From Mediterranea sp. (in: CFB group bacteria) (lineage in GTDB: Bacteria; Bacteroidota; Bacteroidia; Bacteroidales; Bacteroidaceae): a DNA stretch of 32,491 nucleotides. Below are positions 7,819 through 15,701 of the stretch, piece after piece; positions within the stretch are counted from its first letter, which is position 1; each line of letters begins with the position of its first letter. The stretch lies in assembly GCA_031258135.1 (NCBI GenBank), contig JAIRNG010000158.1:1-32491 (forward strand), in the 5' to 3' direction. A program made the position numbers and the translations under genes. The notes under the pieces were generated by a model that worked only from the letters and a program-made list of their open reading frames with translations, did not search any database and was not told the DNA's origin.

Positions 7819-8871
7819 ATGAAGCTTTCACAATTCAAATTTAAACTGCCGGAGGAAAAGATCGCTTTGTATCCGACAAGGTACAGGGATGAATCCCGCC
7901 TGATGGTTCTCCATAAGGAAACCGGAGAGATTGAGCACAAAATGTTTAAGGATATCCTGGACTATTTTGACGATAAGGATGTATTCATCTTTAACGACAC
8001 CAAAGTGTTTCCGGCGCGTCTTTATGGAAATAAGGAAAAGACAGGCGCGCGCATTGAAGTGTTTTTGCTGCGCGAGCTGAACGAAGATCAGCGTTTGTGG
8101 GATGTATTGGTCGATCCGGCGCGTAAGATCAGAATCGGGAACAAACTCTATTTTGGTGAAGACGATTCCATGGTGGCCGAAGTGATCGACAACACCACAT
8201 CACGCGGGCGTACGCTCCGCTTCCTCTATGACGGGCCGCACGATGAGTTCAAGAAAGCATTGTATGCATTGGGCGAGACCCCGCTGCCGCACACCATTAT
8301 CAACCGTTCGGTAGAGCCGGAAGATTCGGAACGTTTCCAGTCCGTCTTTGCCAGGAACGAAGGCGCCGTAACAGCTCCTACGGCGAGTTTGCACTTCAGC
8401 CGCGAGCTGCTGAAACGCTTGCAGATCAAGGGCGTTGACTTTGCATATATTACCCTTCATGCCGGGTTGGGTAACTTCCGTGAGATTGATGTGGAAGACC
8501 TGACCAAACATAAAATGGACTCGGAACAAATGATCGTTAACGATGAGGCCGTACGCATTGTGAACAAAGCTAAGGACTTGAGGCGCAAGGTATGTGCGGT
8601 AGGCACTACCGTAATACGCGCTATCGAAAGTACGGTAAGCACCGATGGACATCTGAAGGCATACGACGGCTGGACCAATAAGTTCATCTTCCCGCCTTAC
8701 GAGTTTACCGTAGCCAACAGTATGGTATCCAATTTCCACATGCCGTTCTCGACGTTGCTGATGATCGTTGCGGCGTTTGGCGGTTATGACCGGGTGATGG
8801 ATGCATATCATGTGGCCTTGAAAGAGAACTATCGTTTCGGTACGTATGGCGACGCTATGTTTATCATATAA
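7819..8871 (+). CDS. queA: S-adenosylmethionine:tRNA ribosyltransferase-isomerase QueA
   Basis: Transfers and isomerises the ribosyl moiety of SAM onto 7-aminomethyl-7-deazaguanine in tRNA, giving epoxyqueuosine in anticodons of Tyr, His, Asn and Asp tRNAs. 350 aa is the normal length. Family motifs include [15 protein letters not shown] at the N terminus, [24 protein letters not shown] and the SAM-site region [13 protein letters not shown]. The C-terminal half has [13 protein letters not shown] [13 protein letters not shown] and [11 protein letters not shown]. It follows truB by 14 bp, so two tRNA-modification genes are adjacent in this operon. Confidence 0.97.
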   Translation: MKLSQFKFKLPEEKIALYPTRYRDESRLMVLHKETGEIEHKMFKDILDYFDDKDVFIFNDTKVFPARLYGNKEKTGARIEVFLLRELNEDQRLWDVLVDPARKIRIGNKLYFGEDDSMVAEVIDNTTSRGRTLRFLYDGPHDEFKKALYALGETPLPHTIINRSVEPEDSERFQSVFARNEGAVTAPTASLHFSRELLKRLQIKGVDFAYITLHAGLGNFREIDVEDLTKHKMDSEQMIVNDEAVRIVNKAKDLRRKVCAVGTTVIRAIESTVSTDGHLKAYDGWTNKFIFPPYEFTVANSMVSNFHMPFSTLLMIVAAFGGYDRVMDAYHVALKENYRFGTYGDAMFII

Positions 8872-8881
8872 ATAAGAACGT

Positions 8882-9346
8882 ATGACGAAGGTGTATCTTG
8901 GGCTTGGGACCAACCTGGGCGATAAAGAGAAGAATCTTCGTGATGCCGTACGGAAAACAGGAGAGCGGGTAGGGAATGTAAGTTCCTTATCCGCTTTTTA
9001 TGCAACCTCTCCCTGGGGATTCCGGTCGGAGAATACCTTCCTGAACGCAGTTGCCTGTGTGGAAACCACATTTTCCCCGCATGAGCTGCTGGCGATCACC
9101 CAACAAATAGAACGGGAAACCGGCAGGACCGCCAAAACGGTGAATCACACCTACGCCGACCGGCTGATAGACATCGACCTGCTGATGGTTGGGGATCAGA
9201 TCATAAACGAGCCCGGCCTCGTTCTTCCTCATCCTCTCATGCACAAACGCCGCTTTGTGATGGAACCCTTCGCTGAAATCGCCCCTGACGTATGGCATCC
9301 TGTCCTGAAGAAGACGATACGCGAGCTATATATTAACGTTCGTTAG
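8882..9346 (+). CDS. folK: 6-hydroxymethyl-7,8-dihydropterin pyrophosphokinase FolK
   Basis: Transfers pyrophosphate from ATP to 6-hydroxymethyl-dihydropterin in folate biosynthesis. 154 aa, the usual size. LGLGTNLGDKEKNLRDAV opens the protein, the ALL-type loop YATSPWGF follows, and the family signature DRLIDIDLLMVGD (about residues 97-109) supplies the Mg-binding aspartates. HPLMHKRRFVMEPFAEIAP is also diagnostic. It is the last gene of the run that begins at 4206. A weak hairpin (GGTTTT/AAAACC, 9351-9366) follows the stop codon. Confidence 0.96.
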   Translation: MTKVYLGLGTNLGDKEKNLRDAVRKTGERVGNVSSLSAFYATSPWGFRSENTFLNAVACVETTFSPHELLAITQQIERETGRTAKTVNHTYADRLIDIDLLMVGDQIINEPGLVLPHPLMHKRRFVMEPFAEIAPDVWHPVLKKTIRELYINVR

Positions 9347-9400
9347 ATTCGGTTTTCTTTAAAACCCTCTGATTTATATTCCTGTTTTAGATAGAATACT

Positions 9401-9408
9401 TATCTTTG
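9401..9408 (+). promoter_or_regulatory. Promoter -7 element for the SAM-II/metK transcript
   Basis: TATCTTTG matches TAnnTTTG exactly and lies just upstream of the riboswitch, so transcription would start near 9415, about 9 nt before the first aptamer helix. Confidence 0.65.
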
Positions 9409-9420
9409 TCGCCGTAAACG

Positions 9421-9478
9421 AAATGTGGAGAGATTTGAGTAGCTTGCAACCACAGGAAAAAATGCTAAAACAACATTC
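9421..9478 (+). ncRNA. SAM-II type riboswitch upstream of metK
   Basis: The leader contains the conserved blocks of the SAM-II aptamer in order: a P1 5' strand TGTGG (9424-9428), GATTTGA (9432-9438), GCTTGCAACC (9442-9451), the P1 3' strand CCACA (9450-9454), and A-rich spacer leading into ATGCTAAAAC (9462-9471), which supplies the pseudoknot strand. SAM-II is known from alphaproteobacteria and Bacteroidetes upstream of methionine and SAM genes, and here it precedes SAM synthetase, so feedback repression by SAM is the natural role. No obvious intrinsic terminator is visible between aptamer and gene; control by access to the translation start, 69 nt further on, or by an unseen structure is possible. 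Confidence 0.8.
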
Positions 9479-9546
9479 CTTTCTGTGTTATAGCACCTTC
9501 CTGCTCATCTTGATCCCACGAGTATAAATTATTAATTCTCAAATCA

Positions 9547-10839
9547 ATGAGTTATTTATTCACATCCGAATCGGTGTCCGAAGGGCACCCCGACAAAGTG
9601 GCCGATCAAATATCGGACGCTATACTGGACGAGCTGCTGGCGTATGACCCCAGTTCCAAGGTAGCCTGCGAAACTCTGGTAACTACCGGACAGGTGGTAC
9701 TGGCTGGAGAAGTGAAATCCGAAGCGTACGTAGACCTTCAGGAGGTGGCCCGCCAGGTGATCGAACGTATTGGTTACACCAAAGGCGAGTACATGTTTGA
9801 AGGAAACTCTTGCGGCGTTTTCTCTGCTATTCATGAGCAAAGTGCAGATATTAACCGCGGCGTGGAACGCAAAGACCCGATGGAACAGGGAGCGGGAGAC
9901 CAGGGAATGATGTTTGGCTATGCGACCAACGAAACTGAAAACTACATGCCGTTGTCGCTCGACTTGTCGCACCGTATACTCCAGACACTGGCGGATATTC
10001 GCCGTGAAGGTGAGGTGATGACCTATTTACGCCCCGATGCAAAGAGCCAGGTTACGATTGAATATGATGACAACGGCAAACCGGTACGTATAGACACGAT
10101 TGTGGTATCGACTCAACATGATGATTTTGTGCAGCCGGCCGATGGCTCTGTGGAAGCGCAATTGAAAGCCGACGAAGAAATGTTGGCCGTTATCCGCAAG
10201 GAGGTCGCCGGAATCCTGATGCCTCGTGTGATTGCCTCAATCAACCACCCGGAGGTATTGGCGTTGTTTAATGACCAGATCACCTATCATGTCAATCCGA
10301 CCGGTAAGTTCGTGATTGGCGGCCCGCATGGCGATACCGGTCTGACCGGCCGCAAGATCATTGTTGACACCTATGGCGGGAAAGGCGCTCATGGCGGTGG
10401 CGCTTTCTCAGGGAAAGACCCAAGTAAGGTGGACCGTAGCGCAGCTTATGCAGCGCGCCATATTGCCAAGAATCTGGTGGCGGCCGGGGTGGCCGACGAA
10501 ATCCTGATACAGGTATCATACGCCATCGGCGTGGCCCGCCCGATCAATATCTATGTAAATACCTACGGCCGTAGCCGTATAAAGATGAGTGACGGCCAGA
10601 TTGCCGGGAAGATAGATGAACTGTTCGATCTCCGTCCGAAAGCAATCGAAGACCGCCTGAAACTGCGTAACCCAATCTATAGTGAAACCGCAGCTTACGG
10701 GCACATGGGACGTGAACCGCGTATAGTGACCAAACGTTTCAACTCTCGCTATCAGACAGATAAGGCGCTGGAAGTAGAACTCTTCACCTGGGAGAAACTG
10801 GACTATGTGGACAAAGTGAAAGCCGCTTTCGGATTGTAA
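9547..10839 (+). CDS. metK: S-adenosylmethionine synthetase MetK
   Basis: Makes SAM from methionine and ATP. 430 aa, slightly longer than the E. coli enzyme and typical of Bacteroidetes. The ATP-binding motif [15 protein letters not shown] is at the N terminus, [12 protein letters not shown] lies near residues 118-129, and the P-loop-like [20 protein letters not shown] and [19 protein letters not shown] lie in the second half. Its 5' leader carries a SAM-II riboswitch, so expression should fall when SAM is abundant. A terminator hairpin follows at 10883. Its product feeds miaB, queA and the methyltransferase in this same window. Confidence 0.98.
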   Translation: MSYLFTSESVSEGHPDKVADQISDAILDELLAYDPSSKVACETLVTTGQVVLAGEVKSEAYVDLQEVARQVIERIGYTKGEYMFEGNSCGVFSAIHEQSADINRGVERKDPMEQGAGDQGMMFGYATNETENYMPLSLDLSHRILQTLADIRREGEVMTYLRPDAKSQVTIEYDDNGKPVRIDTIVVSTQHDDFVQPADGSVEAQLKADEEMLAVIRKEVAGILMPRVIASINHPEVLALFNDQITYHVNPTGKFVIGGPHGDTGLTGRKIIVDTYGGKGAHGGGAFSGKDPSKVDRSAAYAARHIAKNLVAAGVADEILIQVSYAIGVARPINIYVNTYGRSRIKMSDGQIAGKIDELFDLRPKAIEDRLKLRNPIYSETAAYGHMGREPRIVTKRFNSRYQTDKALEVELFTWEKLDYVDKVKAAFGL

Positions 10840-10882
10840 TCAGCGTAGCTTTACGGCTATTTATACCATGGCATAAAGATGC

Positions 10883-10908
10883 AAAACGCAGATACGGCTA
10901 TGCGTTTT
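10883..10908 (+). terminator. Terminator after metK; rest of the 306-bp gap
   Basis: Stem AAAACGCA/TGCGTTTT (10883-10890 with 10901-10908) and a 10-nt loop, followed by ATTTTCC, 43 bp after the metK stop. The gap 10840-11145 otherwise holds AT-rich DNA and the LOG-family promoter element at 11116. An open frame through it reads into the LOG gene but has no protein-like features. Confidence 0.7.
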
Positions 10909-11115
10909 ATTTTCCCGAAGTGCGGTTGGAGTGGCGTCTTTAAGAATCCGTCCGGTACTTCCTGCTTTCATGGGCTTTTTGTGCGGATTGACATTTTGAT
11001 AATCCTACATTTAATTCGGGGTTATCAATTATGGTTGATTAAAAAAGGTCAATACACTGATTTTGTGCATCTTTCAATTCTTCCCGTCTTATGGCGGAAA
11101 TCCCTAAAGTTTCCG

Positions 11116-11123
11116 TATTTTTG
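11116..11123 (+). promoter_or_regulatory. Promoter -7 element for the LOG-family gene
   Basis: TATTTTTG matches TAnnTTTG exactly. Transcription would start near 11130, which rules out the in-frame ATG at 11125 and supports the start at 11146. Confidence 0.55.
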
Positions 11124-11145
11124 CATGCGTAATACTCAGGAACCG

Positions 11146-11733
11146 ATGAATGAGATAAATGCCGTTTGCGTATATTGTGCTTCGAGTACGAAAATAGATA
11201 AAGTTTATTTTGATGCCGCCGAAGACCTGGGACGTCTTTTGGGTGAGAGGAACATCCGTCTGGTCAATGGGGCGGGAAGTATTGGCCTGATGCGCGCCGT
11301 GTCCGATGCGACCCTTGCGGCGGGTGGAAAAGTGACCGGAGTCATTCCCGGATTTATGGTAGAGCAGGGTTGGCAACATAACGGTCTGACGGAATTGATC
11401 GAAGTAGAGAGCATGCACGAGCGTAAGCGGACAATGGCCGCTTTGAGCGATGCGGTCATTGCCCTGCCCGGTGGGGTCGGAACCTTGGAGGAGTTGCTGG
11501 AAATTATCACCTGGAAGCAGCTTGGGCTTTACCTGAACCCGGTCGTCATTCTGAATATAAAAGGTTATTTCGATCCTTTGCTGGAGATGCTTGGGAAAGC
11601 CATTGAAGAGAATTTCATGCGCCGTCAGCATGGCGATATATGGGTAGTGGTCAATACGCCGGAAGATGCTATGGAAGCTGTTTATCAGACGCATGTCTGG
11701 GATGAGTCCATCCGTAAATTCGCCGCTGTATGA
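11146..11733 (+). CDS. LOG-family cytokinin riboside 5'-monophosphate phosphoribohydrolase-like protein
   Basis: 195 residues with the LOG/TIGR00730 hallmarks: VCVYCASS at the N terminus, NGAGSIGLMRAVSDA (a variant of the usual GGGxxGLMG), ESMHERKRTM (about 88-97) and the nucleotide-binding PGGVGTLEE (108-116). The family hydrolyses nucleoside 5'-monophosphates with release of the base; in bacteria the physiological substrate is usually unclear, and old annotations call it lysine decarboxylase. The start at 11146 (MNEINAV) is chosen from family alignment and the promoter at 11116. The frame is open much further upstream, but that part does not look coding. It overlaps the next gene by 4 nt (ATGA). 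Confidence 0.9.
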   Translation: MNEINAVCVYCASSTKIDKVYFDAAEDLGRLLGERNIRLVNGAGSIGLMRAVSDATLAAGGKVTGVIPGFMVEQGWQHNGLTELIEVESMHERKRTMAALSDAVIALPGGVGTLEELLEIITWKQLGLYLNPVVILNIKGYFDPLLEMLGKAIEENFMRRQHGDIWVVVNTPEDAMEAVYQTHVWDESIRKFAAV

Positions 11734-12425
11734 TGAATATCCCCATACCATATACCCCTAAGGCCGATGATGGTATCGTGATTGTTTTACTGTGCTGTTT
11801 TTTCCTTTCCGCTTATGTGTTGTCTAAAGCAAAAAGGTTTCTTTGGCAGCAGGGTAATAACTTTATCCTGCATAAAAAAAGAACCAGTATTTTCTTTTCT
11901 TCAATAACGACCAATGTCCACTATCTGTTATTGCTGGTACTACAGGCCTGCATACTTGTGGGTGTTTGTTTTTTCAACTATTTTGATCATACGAACCCCC
12001 TTTTTGTGCAACGTGTCCACCCTTATTTGTTATTGGGAATTTATACAGGCGTATGTCTTGTTTATATCATCCTCAAATGGCTGATATACTCTCTTCTGGG
12101 GTGGGTGTTTCTCGAAAAATGGGTGACTGAGATGTGTCTGGAATCATATTTTACCATCATTTACTATCTGGGATTTGTACTTTTTCCCTTTGTTCTCTTC
12201 TTTATTTATTTTGATTTAAGCGCCGATATAATGGTCGTTATCGGATTTGGCCTGATAGTTTCCGCTAAGCTATTGGTTTTCTACAAGTGGATAAAGTTTT
12301 TTTTTAGTAATATATATGGGCTTTTGCTATTAATTTTGTACTTTTGTGCCCTTGAAATTGTACCTTATTTCATATATTATCAGGTGTTGACCAAGATCAA
12401 CCGTTTGTTGTTATTAAAAATATAG
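11730..12425 (+). CDS. DUF4271 family multi-pass membrane protein
   Basis: 231 residues, strongly hydrophobic, with about six or seven membrane segments (for example VIVLLCCFFLSAYVL, LLLLVLQACILVGVCFF, LLLGIYTGVCLVYIIL, YYLGFVLFPFVLFFIYF, MVVIGFGLIVSAKLLVF, LLLLILYFCALEIVPYFIYY). Gene order just before a uroporphyrinogen-III-synthase-like gene, plus the ILKWLIYSLLGWVF and EIVPYFIYYQVL motifs, match the Bacteroidetes DUF4271 family. Its ATG overlaps the stop of the LOG gene, and the next gene starts 4 bp after its stop. Function unknown. Confidence 0.8.
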   Translation: MMNIPIPYTPKADDGIVIVLLCCFFLSAYVLSKAKRFLWQQGNNFILHKKRTSIFFSSITTNVHYLLLLVLQACILVGVCFFNYFDHTNPLFVQRVHPYLLLGIYTGVCLVYIILKWLIYSLLGWVFLEKWVTEMCLESYFTIIYYLGFVLFPFVLFFIYFDLSADIMVVIGFGLIVSAKLLVFYKWIKFFFSNIYGLLLLILYFCALEIVPYFIYYQVLTKINRLLLLKI

Positions 12426-12429
12426 GAAG

Positions 12430-13179
12430 TTGAAAATTAGAAAAGTACTGGTGTCGCAACCAAAGCCTATGTCTGAGAAATCTCCTTATTACGATATAGC
12501 GGAGAAATATGGAGTAAGAATAAATTTTCGTCCTTTCATCAAGGTTGAGCCTCTTTCCGTGAGGGAGTTCAGGCGACAAAAGATCACGATCCTGGAGCAT
12601 ACCGCCGTTATCTTTACATCGCGTCATGCCATTGACCACTTTTTTAATTTGTGTACTGAGCTGCGCGTTACGATTCCCGAGACCATGAAATATTTCTGTA
12701 TAACGGAAGCAATAGCGCTATACATCCAGAAGTATATGCAATACCGTAAACGCAAGATATTTTTCGGACAGACCGGAAGGGTGGAAGACCTGATCCCAAT
12801 GATCACAAAACATAATGAAGAGACATTCCTGCTTCCGATGTCCGATGTGCACAACGATGAACTGAAGAATATACTGGATAAACTGAACGTGAGATATACC
12901 GGAGCCGTCATGTATCGTACGGTAAGCAATGACTTCGATCAGGATGAAGATCTTGATTATGACATGTTGGTCTTCTTCAGCCCTGCCGGAGTTACATCAC
13001 TGAAGAAGAATTTCCCGGACTTTGAACAAAAGGATATAAAGATCGGAACCTTCGGTTCTATTACGGCGCAAGCTGTCCGTGATGCGGGATTGCGCCTGGA
13101 CCTTGAAGCTCCGAGCGTACAGGCGGCCTCTATGACGGCTGCGCTCGAGATGTTTATCAGGGAAAATAATAAGGAATAA
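12430..13179 (+). CDS. hemD: Uroporphyrinogen-III synthase family protein (HemD-like)
   Basis: 249 residues. The pattern KVLVSQPKP at the N terminus, VIFTSRHAIDHFF, an FCITEAIALYI segment, FLLPMSDVHNDELKNIL, YRTVSND, DMLVFFSPAGVTSLKKNFP and IGTFGSITAQAVRDAGLRLDLEAP matches the HemD fold: two alpha/beta domains, with the S-x-x-A/G-V and G-x-x-T-A-x-A motifs. HemD closes hydroxymethylbilane to uroporphyrinogen III; the family diverges fast and Bacteroidetes members of this type may not all be heme enzymes. The gene appears to start with TTG at 12430, preceded by ATAGGAAG, 4 bp after DUF4271. It is followed by a long inverted repeat and rnpA. Confidence 0.8.
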   Translation: MKIRKVLVSQPKPMSEKSPYYDIAEKYGVRINFRPFIKVEPLSVREFRRQKITILEHTAVIFTSRHAIDHFFNLCTELRVTIPETMKYFCITEAIALYIQKYMQYRKRKIFFGQTGRVEDLIPMITKHNEETFLLPMSDVHNDELKNILDKLNVRYTGAVMYRTVSNDFDQDEDLDYDMLVFFSPAGVTSLKKNFPDFEQKDIKIGTFGSITAQAVRDAGLRLDLEAPSVQAASMTAALEMFIRENNKE

Positions 13180-13180
13180 A

Positions 13181-13241
13181 AGGAGTCAGGAGTTAAGGGA
13201 GTTATAGTATTTAAGCTCTGACTCCTTAACTCCTGACTCCT
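13181..13241. repeat. Long inverted repeat between hemD and rnpA
   Basis: Arms 13181-13201 and 13222-13241 are complementary over 20 bp with a single bulged G. Each arm is itself built of repeated words (AGGAGTCAGGAGTTAAGG). It starts 1 bp after the hemD stop and ends 14 bp before the rnpA start. It has no U-tract, so it looks more like an intergenic palindromic repeat or an mRNA processing/stability element than a classical terminator. Confidence 0.75.
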
Positions 13242-13255
13242 GATTTGCAGGCAAT

Positions 13256-13642
13256 ATGGAAAGAGACACGTTGTGCAAAGCCGAACGGCTGTGCAGTAAG
13301 TTGCAGATAGAAAAGTTGTTTTCCGGTGGGTCGAGATCCTTTTCGGTTTACCCTCTGCGTGTTGTGTTCATGCCTGTGAAGAGAGAGGAAGGGGCTTTGG
13401 CTTCCATATTGATAAGCGTCTCCAAAAGGCGTTTTAAACGGGCGGTGAAGCGCAACCGCGTGAAGCGCCAGGTAAGGGAGGCTTATCGCAAGAACAAACA
13501 TGAGCTTCTGGGTTTCCTTAACGAAAGAACGGAAGGGATGGCTATCGCTTTTATCTACCTTGCAGACGGATTAGTTCCGACCGGTGAGATAGAGAGAAAA
13601 ATGAAGATCATACTGGCGCGAATCATGGAGAAGCCGGTATGA
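13256..13642 (+). CDS. rnpA: Ribonuclease P protein component RnpA
   Basis: Protein subunit that helps RNase P RNA bind and cleave precursor tRNA 5' leaders. 128 aa, basic. The signature [18 protein letters not shown] (about residues 62-79) is the conserved RNR basic helix, preceded by [24 protein letters not shown] and [15 protein letters not shown] are typical of Bacteroidetes members. It overlaps yidD by 4 nt (ATGA), the common rnpA-yidD pair. Confidence 0.95.
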   Translation: MERDTLCKAERLCSKLQIEKLFSGGSRSFSVYPLRVVFMPVKREEGALASILISVSKRRFKRAVKRNRVKRQVREAYRKNKHELLGFLNERTEGMAIAFIYLADGLVPTGEIERKMKIILARIMEKPV

Positions 13643-13860
13643 AAAAGTTCCTGTCCTGTATGCTGCTTGCGCCTGTCTATTTCTACCGCGCCTGCATTTC
13701 TCCCCTTACATCCCCTTCCTGCCGCTTCACTCCTACCTGTTCGCAATACGCCATAGAGGCCATAAAAAAGCATGGGGCGTTCAAAGGATTCTATCTGGCG
13801 GTACGGCGTATCCTGCGTTGCCATCCCTGGGGCGGGTCGGGCTATGACCCTGTTCCCTGA
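13639..13860 (+). CDS. yidD: Membrane protein insertion efficiency factor YidD
   Basis: 73 aa. The family core [22 protein letters not shown] and the end [15 protein letters not shown] are unmistakable; the conserved cysteines and HPWGxxGxDPVP motif are intact. YidD acts at the inner membrane alongside YidC. It is translationally coupled to rnpA. The GC-rich GCCGGACGGC with TTTTT at 13862-13878 may act as a short terminator. Confidence 0.95.
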   Translation: MKKFLSCMLLAPVYFYRACISPLTSPSCRFTPTCSQYAIEAIKKHGAFKGFYLAVRRILRCHPWGGSGYDPVP

Positions 13861-13891
13861 AGCCGGACGGCGTCTTTTTAAGCAGTAAGAG

Positions 13892-13922
13892 TTGCTTGTT
13901 CAAATAAAGAATCGTACTTTTG
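13892..13922 (+). promoter_or_regulatory. Promoter for tyrS
   Basis: TACTTTTG at 13915-13922 matches TAnnTTTG exactly, with TTG at 13892-13894 twenty bp upstream as a -33 element. It argues for the tyrS start at 13965 rather than at 13920. Confidence 0.6.
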
Positions 13923-13964
13923 CACGCACCGCATACAGCAGTGATGGATTTAATAGTTAAATCA

Positions 13965-15263
13965 ATGAATTTTGTAGAAGAACTAAGATGGAGGGGCATG
14001 GTTCATGACATGACGCCCGGAACAGAGGAACTGTTACAGAAAGGAATGACTTCCGCTTACGTAGGTATCGATCCTACAGCCGATTCCCTGCATATCGGCC
14101 ACCTGGTAAGCGTGATGATGCTGAAGCTTTTTCAGCGTGCAGGACATCGCCCCATTGCCCTGATCGGCGGAGCCACCGGTATGATCGGCGACCCTTCGAT
14201 GAAGTCGGCCGAACGTAACCTGCTGGACGAGGCGACCCTCCGTCACAACCAGGAAAGTATCAGGAAGCAGCTGGCGAAGTTCCTGGATTTCGATTCGGAT
14301 GCTCCTAACGCCGCCAGGCTGGTGAACAACTACGACTGGATGAAGGACTATTCGTTCCTGGATTTTATCCGTGACATCGGGAAGCATCTGACCGTCAATT
14401 ATATGATGGCGAAAGACTCGGTGAAGAAGCGTCTCAGTGGCGAGGCAAGTACGGGATTGTCTTTTACGGAGTTCTCTTATCAGCTTCTGCAGGGATATGA
14501 CTATCTGTATCTGTACCGGAATGAAGGGGTGCGTTTGCAGATGGGCGGTTCCGACCAATGGGGCAATATTACCACCGGTACGGAGCTGATCCGCCGTAAG
14601 CTGGGTAGCGGGGCGGAGGCATACGCCCTTGTATGTCCGTTGATCACGAAGGCCGACGGCGGCAAGTTCGGCAAGACGGAATCGGGCAATGTGTGGTTGG
14701 ACCGCCGTTATACTTCCCCTTATAAATTCTATCAGTTCTGGTTGAACGTGAGCGATGCGGATGCGGCTAAATATATCCGTATATTCACAGCCCTGGGTCA
14801 GGAAGAGGTTAAGGCGCTTGAAGAAGAACAGGCCGCCGCCGCCCACCTGCGTCCGTTGCAGAAAAGGCTGGCGAAAGAGATTACGGTCATGGTGCATGGC
14901 GTGGAGGATTATGAGGCCGCCGTGGAAGCATCCGGCATCCTTTTCGGTCATGCAACTTCCGAAGCGCTGAAGAGGCTGGATGAAGATACCCTGCTTGCCG
15001 TGTTCGAGGGCGTTCCCCGGTTTGAAGTATCAAAAGAGGCTCTGGCCGCAGGAGTGAAAGCCGCCGACCTGTTTGTGGAACATGCCGCCGTATTCCCATC
15101 CAAAGGCGAGATGCGCAAGCTCGTCCTGGGAGGGGGGGTATCGATAAACAAAGAAAAGCTGGAAACGCCCGACCGCGTGATCACGGCCGCCGGCTTGCTT
15201 AACGGTAAATACCTGCTGGTACAGCGGGGTAAGAAGAACTATTATCTGGTTATCGCCACGTAA
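13965..15263 (+). CDS. tyrS: Tyrosyl-tRNA synthetase TyrS
   Basis: Class I aminoacyl-tRNA synthetase charging tRNA-Tyr. 432 aa. The HIGH motif is HIGH at 43-46 ([11 protein letters not shown]), [12 protein letters not shown] and [11 protein letters not shown] precede or follow it, and the KMSKS-equivalent loop is KFGKT at 234-238 ([17 protein letters not shown]). The [10 protein letters not shown] motif is intact. An S4-like RNA-binding domain occupies the last ~65 residues ([13 protein letters not shown] to YYLVIAT). The start at 13965 ([12 protein letters not shown]) is chosen from family alignment and promoter position. Confidence 0.97.
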   Translation: MNFVEELRWRGMVHDMTPGTEELLQKGMTSAYVGIDPTADSLHIGHLVSVMMLKLFQRAGHRPIALIGGATGMIGDPSMKSAERNLLDEATLRHNQESIRKQLAKFLDFDSDAPNAARLVNNYDWMKDYSFLDFIRDIGKHLTVNYMMAKDSVKKRLSGEASTGLSFTEFSYQLLQGYDYLYLYRNEGVRLQMGGSDQWGNITTGTELIRRKLGSGAEAYALVCPLITKADGGKFGKTESGNVWLDRRYTSPYKFYQFWLNVSDADAAKYIRIFTALGQEEVKALEEEQAAAAHLRPLQKRLAKEITVMVHGVEDYEAAVEASGILFGHATSEALKRLDEDTLLAVFEGVPRFEVSKEALAAGVKAADLFVEHAAVFPSKGEMRKLVLGGGVSINKEKLETPDRVITAAGLLNGKYLLVQRGKKNYYLVIAT

Positions 15264-15278
15264 AAAACAGGCGGAAGA

Positions 15279-15310
15279 TTTGGACGCAAGGATGAGTATC
15301 CTTATCTTTG
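15279..15310 (+). promoter_or_regulatory. Promoter for tRNA-Gln
   Basis: TTTG at 15279-15282, a 20-bp spacer, and TATCTTTG at 15303-15310: a textbook Bacteroidetes -33/-7 promoter, about 30 bp before the tRNA. Confidence 0.75.
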
Positions 15311-15340
15311 CACCGCTTTCGGCGAAAAGCGTCACGCATT

Positions 15341-15411
15341 TGTCCTATGGTGTAATGGTAGCACATCTGATTTTGGTTCAGACAGTCTAAGTTCGAATCT
15401 TGGTAGGACAA
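15341..15411 (+). tRNA. tRNA-Gln (anticodon TTG)
   Basis: Complete cloverleaf: acceptor TGTCCTA pairs with TAGGACA (15404-15410), D-arm with AATGGTAG loop, anticodon stem TCTGA/TCAGA with loop TTTTGGT giving anticodon TTG, and a T-arm with loop TTCGAAT. No CCA is encoded. It is the last host gene before the prophage, and its 3' end is the likely phage attachment site, with the reconstituted gene left intact. Confidence 0.93.
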
Positions 15412-15444
15412 CAAATATGACTGATAATCAGTTGTTTACAAAAT

Positions 15445-15488
15445 CAAGGGACTAAAATGGGGACTTTCTGCCTTAGTCCTTGTTTTTT
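15445..15488 (+). terminator. Terminator downstream of tRNA-Gln (plus strand)
   Basis: CAAGGGACTAA (15445-15455) pairs with TTAGTCCTTG (15473-15482) with one bulge, followed by TTTTTTG. It faces the minus-strand phage terminator only about 15 bp away, so the two transcription units are insulated from each other. Confidence 0.65.
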
Positions 15489-15489
15489 G

Positions 15490-15659
15490 TCTAAACAAAA
15501 AGCAGCCTGCTCATCCGGGGAATTACAGGCTGCCAAAACACCCACACTCCTAATAAGAAACGCCCACGTGTAGTATGGGCGCTTACTTTGCTTTAAGGAG
15601 TGTTGAAAATTGGCGATTTTCTTAGCCCAAAACAATAGCAAACGCTATTTTCCAATAAA
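15490..15659 (-). ncRNA. Putative structured small RNA at the prophage edge
   Basis: A complete small transcription unit on the minus strand: a consensus promoter at 15666-15697, about 165 nt of transcript, and a strong terminator at 15495-15533. Within it an 8-bp outer stem (15544-15551 with 15596-15603) encloses a 6-bp GC-rich hairpin (15561-15566 with 15576-15581, 9-nt loop), a two-tier structure. An additional AAAATAGC/GCTATT-type hairpin lies near the 5' end (about 15630-15652). A 65-codon frame with a TTG start (15444-15641) overlaps it but runs through the terminator and looks non-coding. No RNA family is recognised. Confidence 0.5.
15495..15533 (-). terminator. Terminator ending minus-strand prophage transcription
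   Basis: GCAGCCTG/CAGGCTGC stem (15502-15509 with 15526-15533) and a 16-nt loop; on the minus strand it is followed directly by TTTTTGTTT. It would stop both the putative small RNA and read-through from the lysis genes before tRNA-Gln. Confidence 0.75.
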
Positions 15660-15665
15660 TATGAG

Positions 15666-15697
15666 CAAAGGTAATTCTTTTCCTGATTTTAAAGCAA
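15666..15697 (-). promoter_or_regulatory. Minus-strand promoter just after the lysis genes
   Basis: On the minus strand TTG (15695-15697), a 21-bp spacer and TACCTTTG (15666-15673, exact TAnnTTTG). It lies 5 bp past the stop of the last lysis gene with no protein gene downstream, so it most likely drives the putative small RNA. Confidence 0.6.
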
Positions 15698-15701
15698 CAT
15701 T

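Noticed and set aside
9351-9366. Terminator after folK (GGTTTT/AAAACC)
   Set aside because: Only a weak A/T-rich 6-bp stem without a following U-tract; not listed as a separate feature.
10879-11145. N-terminal extension of the LOG-family gene from 10879
   Set aside because: It overlaps the metK terminator and the LOG promoter and has no protein-like features.
15444-15641. 65-codon minus-strand ORF beside tRNA-Gln
   Set aside because: It uses a TTG start, passes straight through a strong terminator, and overlaps the structured RNA; no recognisable domain.
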